Part shown: piece after piece, positions 33,892 to 43,209 of the stretch
Layout of the letters: the number at the start of each line of letters is the position of its first letter
Numbering within the stretch: position 1 is the stretch's first letter
Assembly (NCBI RefSeq): GCF_009877425.1
Contig: NZ_WXEY01000001.1
Coordinates: 1 to 64,000, forward strand
DNA: 64,000 nucleotides
From: Heliomicrobium undosum
Lineage (GTDB): Bacteria; Bacillota; Desulfitobacteriia; Heliobacteriales; Heliobacteriaceae
Direction of reading: 5' to 3'
Program-made: the position numbers and the translations under genes
Notes under the pieces: generated by a model
The model's database searches: none
Seen by the model: the letters and a program-made list of their open reading frames with translations, nothing else
What the model was told of the DNA's origin: nothing

Positions 33892-35121
33892 GTGTCGGTA
33901 ATCAAAAATGTGATCGTGCTGGGGATGCACCCCTACCCTTGGCATGACGATAAAATGAGCGACACGATGCGTTCCATGACGAGGGCCTTCTCTGGCGTCA
34001 GGCCGGTTTTCATCAATCCCAGCGTCGGTTTCAAAAGAGCCCTGACGGAAAAATACGCCCTTCGCTTTGCCTGGTCATTCGTCGAAGACGGCGCCGTCCT
34101 CGTATGCACCCGGCCTTTTGAAAAAGTCCCCTCATCTTTCGGACTGGGAAACGTGAAGAGCCGCCGGACCCTTCAACAGTTGAACGCCTTCATCCAATCC
34201 GTCCTCGGCGAAGGCTGGAGAAAAAACAGCCTGCTCTATCTATCATCAGGAGGGATTGCTCAGTCCTATGAAACGATGAAGGCGCTGACGCCGCTGCTGA
34301 TGGCTTTCGACATCCTCGACGACAACCTCGCCTTTCCCGGCATCTCCTCAAGGGAGAAAGCGATGTTGGATGCTTTTTTTACCGAACTGATTTCGCGGTC
34401 GACTGTTGTTACCGCCGTTTCGGATCATCTGTTTGAAAAAATCAGCAAATCCCATCCGGAAAAAATCAAACTGCTGCCCAATGGGGTGGATGTGGACAGG
34501 TATGTCCATCGCGACGATTTCACCGAGGAAATTGGAGAACTCCGCCATCTGGAGAGACCCCTGATCGGTTTCGTCGGCGCCATCACCAGTTGGATCGACC
34601 TGGAACTGCTCCTGAAGATCGCCGATGGACTGTCAAGGGGCACTTTGGTGATGGTCGGGCCCGTCATTCAGGAAGCGGTGCCCCGTGATCTGTTCGAACG
34701 ATTGACTTCACACCCCAGGGTAACCTTCACAGGACCTGTTTCTACGCAACGGGTGCCGCATTTTCTGCACCAGTTCGATGTTCTCCTGCTGCCCAGGAAT
34801 TACGCGCCTCACTCGCTGGCTTCGGACCCACTGAAGCTCTATGAATACATGGCGACGGGAAAACCGGTGGTCTCGACAGCCCTGCCGAGCGCGTTGCGGT
34901 TTCAAGATGCCATTTACGTCGGACAAGGCCATGAGGAAATCCTTGCCTTGCTGCAAAAGGCGCTCGACGACTGGCCGCGCGAACGGTCCCAGAAATGTCG
35001 CGACGCCATTGCGACGATGACATGGGAGAACCGGGCCAAAAAGCTCTTGGAGTGGGTCGAGGCGTCAGCGGTGTCATTGGCGCCGGCGACGACGGCAGCG
35101 TCGGCCCGCCGGTTGCACTGA
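33892..35121 (+). CDS. Glycosyltransferase, GT4-like
   Basis: The 409-residue protein has the two-domain GT-B layout. An N-terminal half contains an AFDILDDNLAFPG segment. The C-terminal half begins near residue 220 with GFVGAITSWIDLELL and carries the nucleotide-sugar motif DPLKLYEYMATGKPVVST, where Glu contacts the donor. It resembles group 1 glycosyltransferases; donor and acceptor are unknown. The GTG start is preceded by GGAG nine bases upstream. The gene is alone on the plus strand and converges on topB with only 14 bases between the stops and no obvious terminator. Confidence 0.8.
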   Translation: MSVIKNVIVLGMHPYPWHDDKMSDTMRSMTRAFSGVRPVFINPSVGFKRALTEKYALRFAWSFVEDGAVLVCTRPFEKVPSSFGLGNVKSRRTLQQLNAFIQSVLGEGWRKNSLLYLSSGGIAQSYETMKALTPLLMAFDILDDNLAFPGISSREKAMLDAFFTELISRSTVVTAVSDHLFEKISKSHPEKIKLLPNGVDVDRYVHRDDFTEEIGELRHLERPLIGFVGAITSWIDLELLLKIADGLSRGTLVMVGPVIQEAVPRDLFERLTSHPRVTFTGPVSTQRVPHFLHQFDVLLLPRNYAPHSLASDPLKLYEYMATGKPVVSTALPSALRFQDAIYVGQGHEEILALLQKALDDWPRERSQKCRDAIATMTWENRAKKLLEWVEASAVSLAPATTAASARRLH

Positions 35122-35135
35122 ACACTCGATTTGGG

Positions 35136-37592
35136 TTAGAGGGCGCTTTTCAAGTCGTCTCCGCTCGCGCCGTCCTTCTTCGCGGAACGACGTCGACGCT
35201 TCTCGACTGTGACTGCATTATTGGCAGCTTCTGCGGCTTCCGCGGCTTCCGCTGCTTTCGCTTTTTTCGAAGGCTTTGGGGTTTTTACAGTTTTTGTGGA
35301 TCCGTTTGTTTCAGCTGCCCCTATAGATTCAACAGATGCGGTTGACTTTTTCGACCTTGTCGACCTTGTTGACTTTGTTGACTTCGTGGTTGCCGAAGAA
35401 AACTCCAGGTTCATCATCCCTGTCTGGGCGTCAAAAACAATGACGGCCGGATAGGGCTTTTTTTCTTTCGTGTAAAAACGCAGGCGAGGCGAACGGCCTT
35501 TTTCCAACAGGGCGAGGGCTGTCTTTTCTGTGATCCGCTTGCCCTTGAAGGTCTTCCAAATCGTGACGGGGCAGTTCTCGTCTTTCCAATTGGCGCAGCC
35601 GTAAGCCTTGCGGTTTTCCACGATAGCGCCGCCGCAGCGGGGGCATATCCCAAAACGCCGGGCGCAGGCGCTCTTGTCATACCAGCTTTTTTCGGCGGCC
35701 TCCAACTGCTTGACCAGATGGACGGCCAGGTCGGACACGCGTCGGTTGAACTCCAAGGGCTGGGCGTTGCCGCGGGCGATCTCGTTCAGGAACTTCTCCC
35801 AGCGGCCTGTCATCTCTGCTGACAGCAGAATGGGAATCTCGGACTTTTCCACCAGGCTGACCAGGGCCATCCCTTTCGGGGTCGGTTCGATCTGCTTGCC
35901 CTGCAGTTCGATGTAGCCGACCTCTTTCAACCGCTCGATGGTGGCCGCACGGGTGGCCGGCGTTCCCAGACCGGCGTCCTTCATGATCTCCCGCAGTTCC
36001 TCATCATCCAACTGCTTGCCCGCCGTCTCCATGGCGGCGAGCAGGCTCCCTTCCGTGTACGCTTTGGGCGGTTCCGTCTGCTTTTCCATCACCTCGGCGC
36101 CGGCGCAAAAAACCGCCAAACCGGTCCGCTCCGGCAAGCGTTCCTGTTCTTTCGGCGGTGTCCAGCCGCCGTCAACGACCTTCCAACCGGGATCGATGAT
36201 CGCCTTTTCGGCGCTTCGGAAGAGATACACGCCTGCGCCGCCGGGAACGCCGGCTTCCTTGATGTGCGCGCTGTCCGGAACTGCGGTCGCCTTGGCGGAG
36301 GCGTCGGCGGGGAGAACTGTTGCTTTGCCGGTAGTACTCTCGAAAGGCACACCGGTGAGGACAACCCGTTCGCGATAGCGAGCCGGCAGATAGTAGTGGG
36401 CGAGCACACGCCGGACGATCCGGTCATAGACCTTCAGCTTGTCCCCCACCAGCCCGGAAGGGACCAGAGTCGTGGGCAACAGTGCGTGGTGGTCCTCGAC
36501 CGCTTCAGGCCGGCAGATGTTCCGGTTGCGCTCATGGACCAGTTGCGGGTTGCCCTTGGCAACGAAGGGGCCGTACACAGGGTGCCCGGCGAGGCTGGAG
36601 ACGACGCGCCGGAGCAGGGCCAGGCCATGCTTGTCGACAAATCGGCTGTTCGTGCGGGGGTATGTAATGAACTTGCTGTCGTAGAGTTCCTGGGCGATCT
36701 TGAGGGTCTTGCTGGCGGAAAAGCCAAAAAGGCGGTTGCACTCGCGCTGCAGTGTCGTCAGGTCATAGAGCCGGGGCGGAAGCTCGCGGGACTCCTTCTC
36801 TTCCACCTGGCGGACCTCGCCGTTCCGACCGTCCACTGCGGCGGCGATCGCCTCCGCCTTGACCTTTTCATTGAGGCGGCGCGTCTCACCCTTTTCCTGC
36901 AACCAAACGCCCCGGTAGTCGCAGCCTTCACCGCGAAAGCGCGCCCAGACCTCCCAGTAGGTCTCGGGGACAAAGGCGTCCCGTCGACGACGGTTCTCGC
37001 AGATCATGGCCAGGACAGGCGTCTGCACCCTGCCCAGGGAGAGCAATTCACCGAAACGGGTCGTGAAAGCCCGGGTGGCGTTGATGCCGATCAGCCAGTC
37101 GCCCTCGCTCCGGCAGCGTGCCGACTTGAACAGGTTGTCATACCGTTCCAGCGGCTTCAGGTCGGCCATGGCCGCCCGGATGGCCTCGCCGGTAAGGGAG
37201 GCCGTCCAGAGCCGCCAGGCCGGCATCCCCTCCATGCGCAGATAGGCGACGATGTAGCGGAAGATCAGTTCCCCTTCCCGAGCGGCGTCACAGGCGTTGA
37301 TCAGGCCCCGACTCTTTTTCGCCAGTCCGGCGATGGTCTTCAACTGGCCTTCCGCCTTCTTCACCGGCCGCAGCTGAAAATCGGGGATGATCGGCAGGTC
37401 GCCGAAGCGCCAGCGCTTGAGGCTGGAGCGGTAGTCCTCCGGTTCGGCCAGTTGGACGAGGTGCCCGACGGCCCAGGTGATGTAATAGTCGGGGCCCTCC
37501 AGGTAACCGCGCTTTTTTTGATAGGAACCGGCGATAGCCTCGGCGATGGCTTCAGCGGCGCTCGGCTTCTCGGCGATGATCAAGGTTTTCAA
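35136..37592 (-). CDS. topB: DNA topoisomerase III
   Basis: The 818-residue type IA topoisomerase has a Toprim domain (MKTLIIAEKPSAAEAIAEAI at the start and ACDAAREGEL near residue 100). The catalytic Tyr is at about residue 311 in FITYPRTNSR. A C-terminal zinc-ribbon remnant has CPRCGG and a later Cys pair. It ends with a ~90-residue low-complexity basic tail of KST/RST and AAEAAEAAE repeats, which is unusual for TopB and may bind DNA. It resolves recombination and replication intermediates. The start is a TTG with GGGGGAGG six bases upstream. It stands alone between convergent genes. Confidence 0.93.
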   Translation of the reverse strand: MKTLIIAEKPSAAEAIAEAIAGSYQKKRGYLEGPDYYITWAVGHLVQLAEPEDYRSSLKRWRFGDLPIIPDFQLRPVKKAEGQLKTIAGLAKKSRGLINACDAAREGELIFRYIVAYLRMEGMPAWRLWTASLTGEAIRAAMADLKPLERYDNLFKSARCRSEGDWLIGINATRAFTTRFGELLSLGRVQTPVLAMICENRRRRDAFVPETYWEVWARFRGEGCDYRGVWLQEKGETRRLNEKVKAEAIAAAVDGRNGEVRQVEEKESRELPPRLYDLTTLQRECNRLFGFSASKTLKIAQELYDSKFITYPRTNSRFVDKHGLALLRRVVSSLAGHPVYGPFVAKGNPQLVHERNRNICRPEAVEDHHALLPTTLVPSGLVGDKLKVYDRIVRRVLAHYYLPARYRERVVLTGVPFESTTGKATVLPADASAKATAVPDSAHIKEAGVPGGAGVYLFRSAEKAIIDPGWKVVDGGWTPPKEQERLPERTGLAVFCAGAEVMEKQTEPPKAYTEGSLLAAMETAGKQLDDEELREIMKDAGLGTPATRAATIERLKEVGYIELQGKQIEPTPKGMALVSLVEKSEIPILLSAEMTGRWEKFLNEIARGNAQPLEFNRRVSDLAVHLVKQLEAAEKSWYDKSACARRFGICPRCGGAIVENRKAYGCANWKDENCPVTIWKTFKGKRITEKTALALLEKGRSPRLRFYTKEKKPYPAVIVFDAQTGMMNLEFSSATTKSTKSTRSTRSKKSTASVESIGAAETNGSTKTVKTPKPSKKAKAAEAAEAAEAANNAVTVEKRRRRSAKKDGASGDDLKSAL

Positions 37593-37614
37593 CGTTTCCT
37601 CCCCCGAGGATGAG

Positions 37615-37642
37615 AAAAGCGGGGCATCCTCTGCCCCGCTTA
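37615..37642 (-). terminator. Terminator of ispH-rpsA
   Basis: AAGCGGGGCA pairs with TGCCCCGCTT over a five-base loop, and the minus strand continues TTTTC. It also overlaps the short leader of topB. Confidence 0.85.
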
Positions 37643-37743
37643 GCTACCCACGGTATTTGAGTTCAATGGCGATGGTTTTCATGTAAGAATGATTGGGAAT
37701 AGAGAGGCTATGGAATTCTTTTTTCCAGCCAGATTTCCAAGTC

Positions 37744-39747
37744 CTATTGCTGGTCCTGGTTGTCCAGGTATTCCTGCACCCCGGCGTTGTCCTCGTCTTC
37801 TTTGACGGCGCGCATGCTCAGGGAGATGCGGCGCTCGGCTTCCTTGATGTCGAGGACCTTCACCTTGACCTGATCGCCAACGGAGACGACGTCTTCCGGC
37901 TTGTTGACGCGGCGGTCGGCCAGTTGGGAGATGTGGATCAGGCCGTCGACGCCCGGTTCCAGTTCGGCAAAGGCGCCGAAGGGGGTGAGCCGGACGACAG
38001 TGACGGTGATGGTGGCGTCGATGGGGTATTTCTCGGAGACGGTGCTCCAGGGGTTGGGCAGCACCTGCTTCAGACCCAGGGAGACTTTCTCCTTCTCGCG
38101 GTCAACCTTGAGGACATAGACGTCGATGACGTCGCCTTCTTTGACCACTTCGCTGGGATGCTTGATGCGGCCCCAGGACATTTCAGAGACGTGGAGCAGG
38201 CCGTCAACGCCGCCCAGGTCGACAAAAGCGCCGAAATCGGTCAGGCGGCGGACAGTGCCGCGGCGGGTCTGACCTTCTTCGATCTCTTCCCAGGTCTTGG
38301 TGCGGGCTTCTTTGTACTCCTCTTCGAGGACGACTTTCTGGGACAGCACGGCATTGTTCCGGCGGGTGTCGATCTCCATGATCCGCATCCGCAGGGTCTG
38401 GCCGATGTATTTTTCCAGGTTTTCCACATAGCCCCGTTCCACCTGAGAGGCGGGGACGAAGCCGACGACGCCCACATCGACGCGCAGGCCGCCTTTAACG
38501 ACGGCGATGACTTCGCCGGTGACGATGTCGCCACGCTCCTTAGCTTCTTGCAGGGTGACGATTTTCTCCCGTTCGATGGCGCGACGGCGGGACAGCACCA
38601 GGGTGCCGTCTTCCGATTCGGCCTTGAGGATGACCACTTTCACTTCGTCGCCGACTTTGACGATATCGCTAGCCGAGTTAGGAATCCGGGTCGCCAGTTC
38701 CCGCATGGGGATGACGCCTTCCGACTTGCCGGCCACGTCGACGAGCACCTCGTCATGGCTGACTTTGACGACAATGCCGGTGATCAGTTGACCCTCTTCC
38801 ATCTTCTTGAGGGACTCGGCGAACATTTTGTCCATATCCTCGATTTCATTCTCCGGCTCTTGGACTTCGAGAACTTCTTGGTTTTGATCGTTCAGTTCGG
38901 TCGTGGCCTGTTCTTGGTTCACATCGGTCATTCTTTGTACTACCTCCTCGATTATCCAACGGGGGGTGGATGCCCCCGCAGTTACCCCCGCTTTTTCCTT
39001 GCCTTGAAACCATTCAGGGTCCAACTCGTCAGCCGTCTCGACATGGTAGGTCGGGACGCCGGCGCCCTGGCAGATCTGCGCCAACTTGGCTGTGTTTGAA
39101 CTGTTGCGCCCGCCGACGACGACCATGACGTCGACCTCTGCGGCCAACCGCCCGGCGGCGTCCTGGCGCTTGCTCGTCGCTGCGCAGATGGTGTTGCGCA
39201 CCACCAGTTCAATCGAGTTGCTACGCAAGGCCGACTCAATTTGGCGCAAAGTGGCCTCTTTTAGGGTAGTTTGTGCGATTAGCGCCGCCTTACCCTGAAG
39301 ATCAAGGGCTTCCGCCTCCTGCCCGTCGGCGACAACAAGGGCTTTGCCACCGGTCCAGGCGACGATGCCCTGCACTTCCGGATGATTCCGGTCGCCGGCG
39401 ACGATCACCTGGTAACCCTGATCGGTAAAGTCCTTGGCAAGCTTCTGCACCTTGTGGACGAAGGGACAGGTGGCGTCGACGATGTCAAAGCCGCACTGCT
39501 TCGCCTGTTCATAGACCTTGGGGCCGACGCCGTGGGAGCGGATGACGAGCCGCCCGGGAGAGGCCCCTGCAAGGTTCTCCACTTCCCCTACGCCTTGCCG
39601 GGCCAGCCGTTCGACGACCTGAGGGTTGTGGATGAGCGGCCCGTAGGTGACCACCCGATTGCCTTGGTTGACTTCCTTATCCACTTGATCGAGCGCCCGT
39701 TGGACGCCAAAACAAAACCCAGCGTGATCCGCCAGGAGGACTTGCAA
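37744..39747 (-). CDS. ispH-rpsA: IspH-ribosomal protein S1 fusion
   Basis: The 667-residue protein joins two complete parts. Residues 1 to ~280 are IspH (HMBPP reductase), with three 4Fe-4S cysteines in [16 protein letters not shown] and [12 protein letters not shown], and the ending [13 protein letters not shown]. After a Gln/Glu-rich linker of about 45 residues come four S1 RNA-binding domains, each with the FGAFVDL or GLLHVSE type strands. IspH makes isoprenoid precursors; S1 helps mRNA bind the ribosome. Such fusions are known in Clostridia. I chose the TTG at 39747 ([11 protein letters not shown]) because GGGGAG lies eight bases upstream; an ATG at 39753 sits too close to that site. Confidence 0.93.
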   Translation of the reverse strand: MQVLLADHAGFCFGVQRALDQVDKEVNQGNRVVTYGPLIHNPQVVERLARQGVGEVENLAGASPGRLVIRSHGVGPKVYEQAKQCGFDIVDATCPFVHKVQKLAKDFTDQGYQVIVAGDRNHPEVQGIVAWTGGKALVVADGQEAEALDLQGKAALIAQTTLKEATLRQIESALRSNSIELVVRNTICAATSKRQDAAGRLAAEVDVMVVVGGRNSSNTAKLAQICQGAGVPTYHVETADELDPEWFQGKEKAGVTAGASTPRWIIEEVVQRMTDVNQEQATTELNDQNQEVLEVQEPENEIEDMDKMFAESLKKMEEGQLITGIVVKVSHDEVLVDVAGKSEGVIPMRELATRIPNSASDIVKVGDEVKVVILKAESEDGTLVLSRRRAIEREKIVTLQEAKERGDIVTGEVIAVVKGGLRVDVGVVGFVPASQVERGYVENLEKYIGQTLRMRIMEIDTRRNNAVLSQKVVLEEEYKEARTKTWEEIEEGQTRRGTVRRLTDFGAFVDLGGVDGLLHVSEMSWGRIKHPSEVVKEGDVIDVYVLKVDREKEKVSLGLKQVLPNPWSTVSEKYPIDATITVTVVRLTPFGAFAELEPGVDGLIHISQLADRRVNKPEDVVSVGDQVKVKVLDIKEAERRISLSMRAVKEDEDNAGVQEYLDNQDQQ

Positions 39748-39756
39748 ACCCATCAC

Positions 39757-40132
39757 TCCCCTATTCGTCTGGTTTTATTTTCGTGATAAAACGGATAAAT
39801 CCTGCTTGTACTCTCAAAAACTCTCTGAATTTTAGAAGAAAAGGGGAATCGGGTTAAAATAGGATATTTCGCGATTGGCAGGTTATCCATTAGTTTTAGC
39901 AATTTGTTTTAATACTTGTCAGGGATTCAATGGCATTGTTCCGATTACGGATCTAAAGGTTTCTTCACTTTGATATGGGAAACGGATCAATTCATCTTAT
40001 AGGCAACTGCTTATGTGTGATATGAACTGCTTTTAAAAATAAATCATCCCCATCGCATCAGGGGATGACCTATCTGGTCGATATGAAAATGATAAACGAC
40101 CTTATTTTATTGCTTATTTCTTGACTTTGTTC
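39757..40132. other. 376-base non-coding spacer
   Basis: No convincing gene is seen. The part near 40037-40068 holds the plsC terminator. The rest is AT-rich and may carry the ispH-rpsA promoter; the best candidate on the minus strand is CTGACA, 18 bases, TGC-TAAAAC around 39900, which is weak. Confidence 0.5.
40037..40068 (-). terminator. Terminator after plsC
   Basis: TCATCCCC pairs with GGGGATGA around a nine-base loop, and the minus strand continues TTTATTTTT. It lies about 65 bases past the plsC stop and separates the aromatic operon from ispH-rpsA, unless read through. Confidence 0.75.
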
Positions 40133-40813
40133 TTAAATTTCCTTCGCCCGATTCACTAAGCCCGCGATTTCCTCCATCATCCCATCTGACAAATCATGCA
40201 ACCGTTGCGATGACAGCCGCTCCCCTTCCGCCGTTTCGATCCGGAAAGGCCGGCCGATAGAAACGGAAAAAGGCCGAAACCATCCCCCGGAAAAGACGTT
40301 CCCGCTGTTGTGCAAGCCTACCGGAAGAATGTACGCTCTCGACTTGGCGGCGATCATGGCGGTGCCTGCCTTGGCCTCGCCCGTCTCACCGGTCTTGCTC
40401 CGTGTTCCTTCCGGGAAGATGCAGATCACCTTGTCCTGTTCGAGGATATCAAGCGATTTTTTCAAGGCCTGGCGGCCGGACTTCCCCCTGTCCACCGCAT
40501 AGGCGCCGCAGACGGTCATCACATAGGACAGGACAGGGATTTTGAACAACTCCGCCTTTGCCATGAAATGCAGTTGCCGTGGAAGGGCGCAGGCCAGGAT
40601 GACGGGATCCCAGTTGGAGACATGGTTGCTGACAACGATCAGCGGGCCATCGAGGGGGACATTCTCCAGCCCGCTGATCCGCCAATGACAAAAGTGTTTG
40701 AAAGGAAAGCGGAAAAGCGCCCGCAACAGGCGGTAGAGCCAGTAGGCCGAGGCGAGCCCTTTCCGTTCCATTTCTTCTGGATTTACAAAGGCAGAGCGGA
40801 TCTCGTCAGTCAT
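40133..40813 (-). CDS. plsC: 1-acyl-sn-glycerol-3-phosphate acyltransferase
   Basis: The 226-residue protein has the acyltransferase motifs NHVSNWDP (HX4D), the GAYAVDRGK block, FPEGTRSKTG and a later Pro-containing segment LPVGLHNSGN. PlsC adds the second acyl chain in phosphatidic acid synthesis at the membrane. The ATG at 40813 has GGGGGATGG upstream; it overlaps the end of cmk by eight bases. A longer upstream frame runs antisense-free but inside cmk and is rejected. Pairing with cmk and ispH-rpsA is conserved in Clostridia. Confidence 0.92.
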   Translation of the reverse strand: MTDEIRSAFVNPEEMERKGLASAYWLYRLLRALFRFPFKHFCHWRISGLENVPLDGPLIVVSNHVSNWDPVILACALPRQLHFMAKAELFKIPVLSYVMTVCGAYAVDRGKSGRQALKKSLDILEQDKVICIFPEGTRSKTGETGEAKAGTAMIAAKSRAYILPVGLHNSGNVFSGGWFRPFSVSIGRPFRIETAEGERLSSQRLHDLSDGMMEEIAGLVNRAKEI

Positions 40814-41495
40814 CGCCATCCCCCGTCCGGCTATGTACCATATCCAACAGGCGTCCCACCACGTCCTCAAAGGCAAGGCCGGTCGTATCGAGGTACAGGG
40901 CGTCGCCGGCCTGCACCAAGGGCGCCGTCTCACGGGTGGAATCCTCCCGGTCGCGCCGTTCCATATCGCTACGGAGTTGATCGAAGTCGACACCCATGCC
41001 TTTGAGAGTCATCTCCTTGAAGCGGCGGCGCGCCCGCTCTTCCACGGAGGCGGTCAGGAAAACCTTGACTTCGGCCTGGGGCAGCACATGGGTGCCGATG
41101 TCGCGGCCGTCCATGACGACGCCGCCCCGCACCGCCATCTTCTGTTGCAGGCGCACCATGGGCACACGGACACCGGCCACAGCAGAGACGCGGGAGACAT
41201 GACGGGACACCTCAGGCGTGCGGATGGCGTCGGTCACATCCTGCCCGTCGGCGAGGACGGTCAAACCGCCGGGAACAGGCAGCAGCGCGATGTCGGCCTG
41301 CTCCGCCAGCCGGGCCAAGGCCTCGTCGTCAGACAACTCGATCCCCTTTTGCAGGGCCAGCCAGGTCAGGGCGCGGTACATGGCGCCCGTATCGATATAG
41401 AGATAGCCCAGGCGTTTCGCCAACTCCCGGGCGACGGTGCTCTTTCCGGCGCCGGCCGGTCCGTCAATCGCCACTTGGATTCCGGCGTAGGTCAC
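40806..41495 (-). CDS. cmk: Cytidylate kinase
   Basis: The 229-residue enzyme begins with the P-loop VAIDGPAGAGKSTVARELA, and has YIDTGAMYRALTW and MDGRDIGTHVLPQAEVKVFLTAS, the CMP-kinase signatures. It phosphorylates CMP and dCMP. The GTG start has AAGGGG eight bases before it. It is 285 bases downstream of aroA; that spacer holds only a weak extended -10 (TGG-TAAAAT, near 41601-41609 on the minus strand), so cmk may also have its own promoter. Confidence 0.95.
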   Translation of the reverse strand: MTYAGIQVAIDGPAGAGKSTVARELAKRLGYLYIDTGAMYRALTWLALQKGIELSDDEALARLAEQADIALLPVPGGLTVLADGQDVTDAIRTPEVSRHVSRVSAVAGVRVPMVRLQQKMAVRGGVVMDGRDIGTHVLPQAEVKVFLTASVEERARRRFKEMTLKGMGVDFDQLRSDMERRDREDSTRETAPLVQAGDALYLDTTGLAFEDVVGRLLDMVHSRTGDGDD

Positions 41496-41780
41496 AATTC
41501 TATCCCCTTCGCAGTATGGCGGTCTCTCAGGCGCAGCAGCGTGCGCCGGGAGCCGGAGCGATGATATCGAAGCGACTCACCATACTCATTTTCTGCCGAT
41601 ATTTTACCACATATCTCGGTGACGACGCACATCATCCGTCTCCGAACGCCAGAATCTGCGGAAAAACCTCACCGTCAAAGCCCCTTGCAACCGAACTCAC
41701 TTCGTCTAATGGGCGAGGAACGCCACGTCCGCTACCGTAGCTGTCCGCAAGGAACTAAAGGACAACGGGATTCCTTTTGG

Positions 41781-43112
41781 CTACGCGCCCCGCCGCAACG
41801 TTTCCAGCAACTCGGCAAAACCGGGGAAGGACACATCGATGCTGGCGGCGTCGTTGATCACCGTCTCCCCTTCCGCCAGCAGTCCGGCCACAGCCAGCGC
41901 CATGGCGACGCGGTGATCGCCGTGGCTCTCCGTCTCCGCCCCCCGCAGGGAAGCGCCGCCCCGGATGATCATCCCGTCGGGTCTCTCCTCAATATCGGCG
42001 CCGAGTTTGCGCAGTTCGCCGGCCATGACAGCGATGCGATCCGTCTCCTTCACCCGCATCTCGGCGGCGTCGCGGATCTCCGTCGTCCCCTCCGCAAAGA
42101 GGGCGGCCACGGCGATGATCGGCAGTTCGTCGATAAGACGGGGGATGATGGCCCCACCGATGGTCGTCCCTTTTAAAGGGGCGCTCCGGACGATGAGGTC
42201 GGCCACGAGCTCACCGGCGACCTCACGGGCATTTTCCACCTGCACATCACCGCCCATGGCCCGCAGCACCTCGATGATGCCATCCCGCGTCGGGTTGACG
42301 CCGATGTTGTAGAGGACCAATTCGGAACCGGGCACGATGGAAGCGGCGACAAGTAAAAAGGCCGCTGATGAGATGTCGCCGGGGACCTCCACCTCCTGGG
42401 CGCGCAGTTCGGGGAAGCCCTCTACAGATGCCGTCAAGCCGTCCTCAGACCGCCCGATCTTGGCGCCAAAAGCGGCCAGCATCCGCTCCGTATGATCCCG
42501 CGAAACCAGGGGCTCCCGGACGCTGGTTCGCCCTTCGGCGAACAGCCCCGCCAGGAGCACGGCCGACTTGACCTGGGCGCTGGCTACCGGGCTGTTGTAG
42601 TGGATGGCTTCCAAGGCCATCGATGCGCCGTTGATGGCCAGGGGCGCCTTGGTCGCATTCTCGCGACCCCAGATGGACGCGCCCATCTCCAGCAGCGGCC
42701 GGGTGACGCGCCCCATGGGCCGCCGCCGGATGGAGCCGTCGCCGGTCACCACGGACAAAAAGGGCAGGCCGCTGAGGATGCCGGTCATCAACCGGATCGT
42801 GGTGCCCGAGTTGCCCACATCGAGCACCTCCGAGGGTTCTTTCAAGCCCCCCGGTCCTTGGCCGTAGACGACCACCTCGGACGGAGAGGGCTGTTCGATC
42901 CGGACACCGAGTTTACGGAAACAATCGATGGTGGAAAGGCAATCCTGACCGGGCAGGAACCGGTGAACCCGTGTCACGCCCTTGGCCAGCGCCCCGAACA
43001 TGACGGCGCGGTGGGAGATGGACTTGTCGCCGGGGACCTCCGTTTCGCCGCGCAAAGGGGGACCCGGTTGTACGGCAAGGCGTTTGAGCGATGCTGTTTG
43101 CATATCGTTCAT
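41781..43112 (-). CDS. aroA: 3-phosphoshikimate 1-carboxyvinyltransferase (EPSP synthase)
   Basis: The 443-residue enzyme has PGDKSISHRAVMFGALAKG near residue 28, DVGNSGTTIRLMTGIL, and the late KETDRIAVMAGELRKLGADIEE segment, all EPSP synthase signatures. It makes EPSP, two steps before chorismate. It sits downstream of tyrA in the aromatic gene series. The start ATG is about 13 bases from AAAGGAG, slightly long. Confidence 0.95.
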   Translation of the reverse strand: MNDMQTASLKRLAVQPGPPLRGETEVPGDKSISHRAVMFGALAKGVTRVHRFLPGQDCLSTIDCFRKLGVRIEQPSPSEVVVYGQGPGGLKEPSEVLDVGNSGTTIRLMTGILSGLPFLSVVTGDGSIRRRPMGRVTRPLLEMGASIWGRENATKAPLAINGASMALEAIHYNSPVASAQVKSAVLLAGLFAEGRTSVREPLVSRDHTERMLAAFGAKIGRSEDGLTASVEGFPELRAQEVEVPGDISSAAFLLVAASIVPGSELVLYNIGVNPTRDGIIEVLRAMGGDVQVENAREVAGELVADLIVRSAPLKGTTIGGAIIPRLIDELPIIAVAALFAEGTTEIRDAAEMRVKETDRIAVMAGELRKLGADIEERPDGMIIRGGASLRGAETESHGDHRVAMALAVAGLLAEGETVINDAASIDVSFPGFAELLETLRRGA

Positions 43113-43209
43113 AGGATCCAGGATCTCCTTTTTTATCGTATTTTAGAAAAAGCGGTTGTTTTTCGCGCCAGGGCGTCGAAACAACCGCCTGAAAAACCGA
43201 GAATGTACG

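Noticed and set aside
37693-39099. 468-codon plus-strand frame opposite ispH-rpsA
   Set aside because: It mirrors the S1 repeats in antisense; no start signal and low-complexity Asp/Val/Phe composition.
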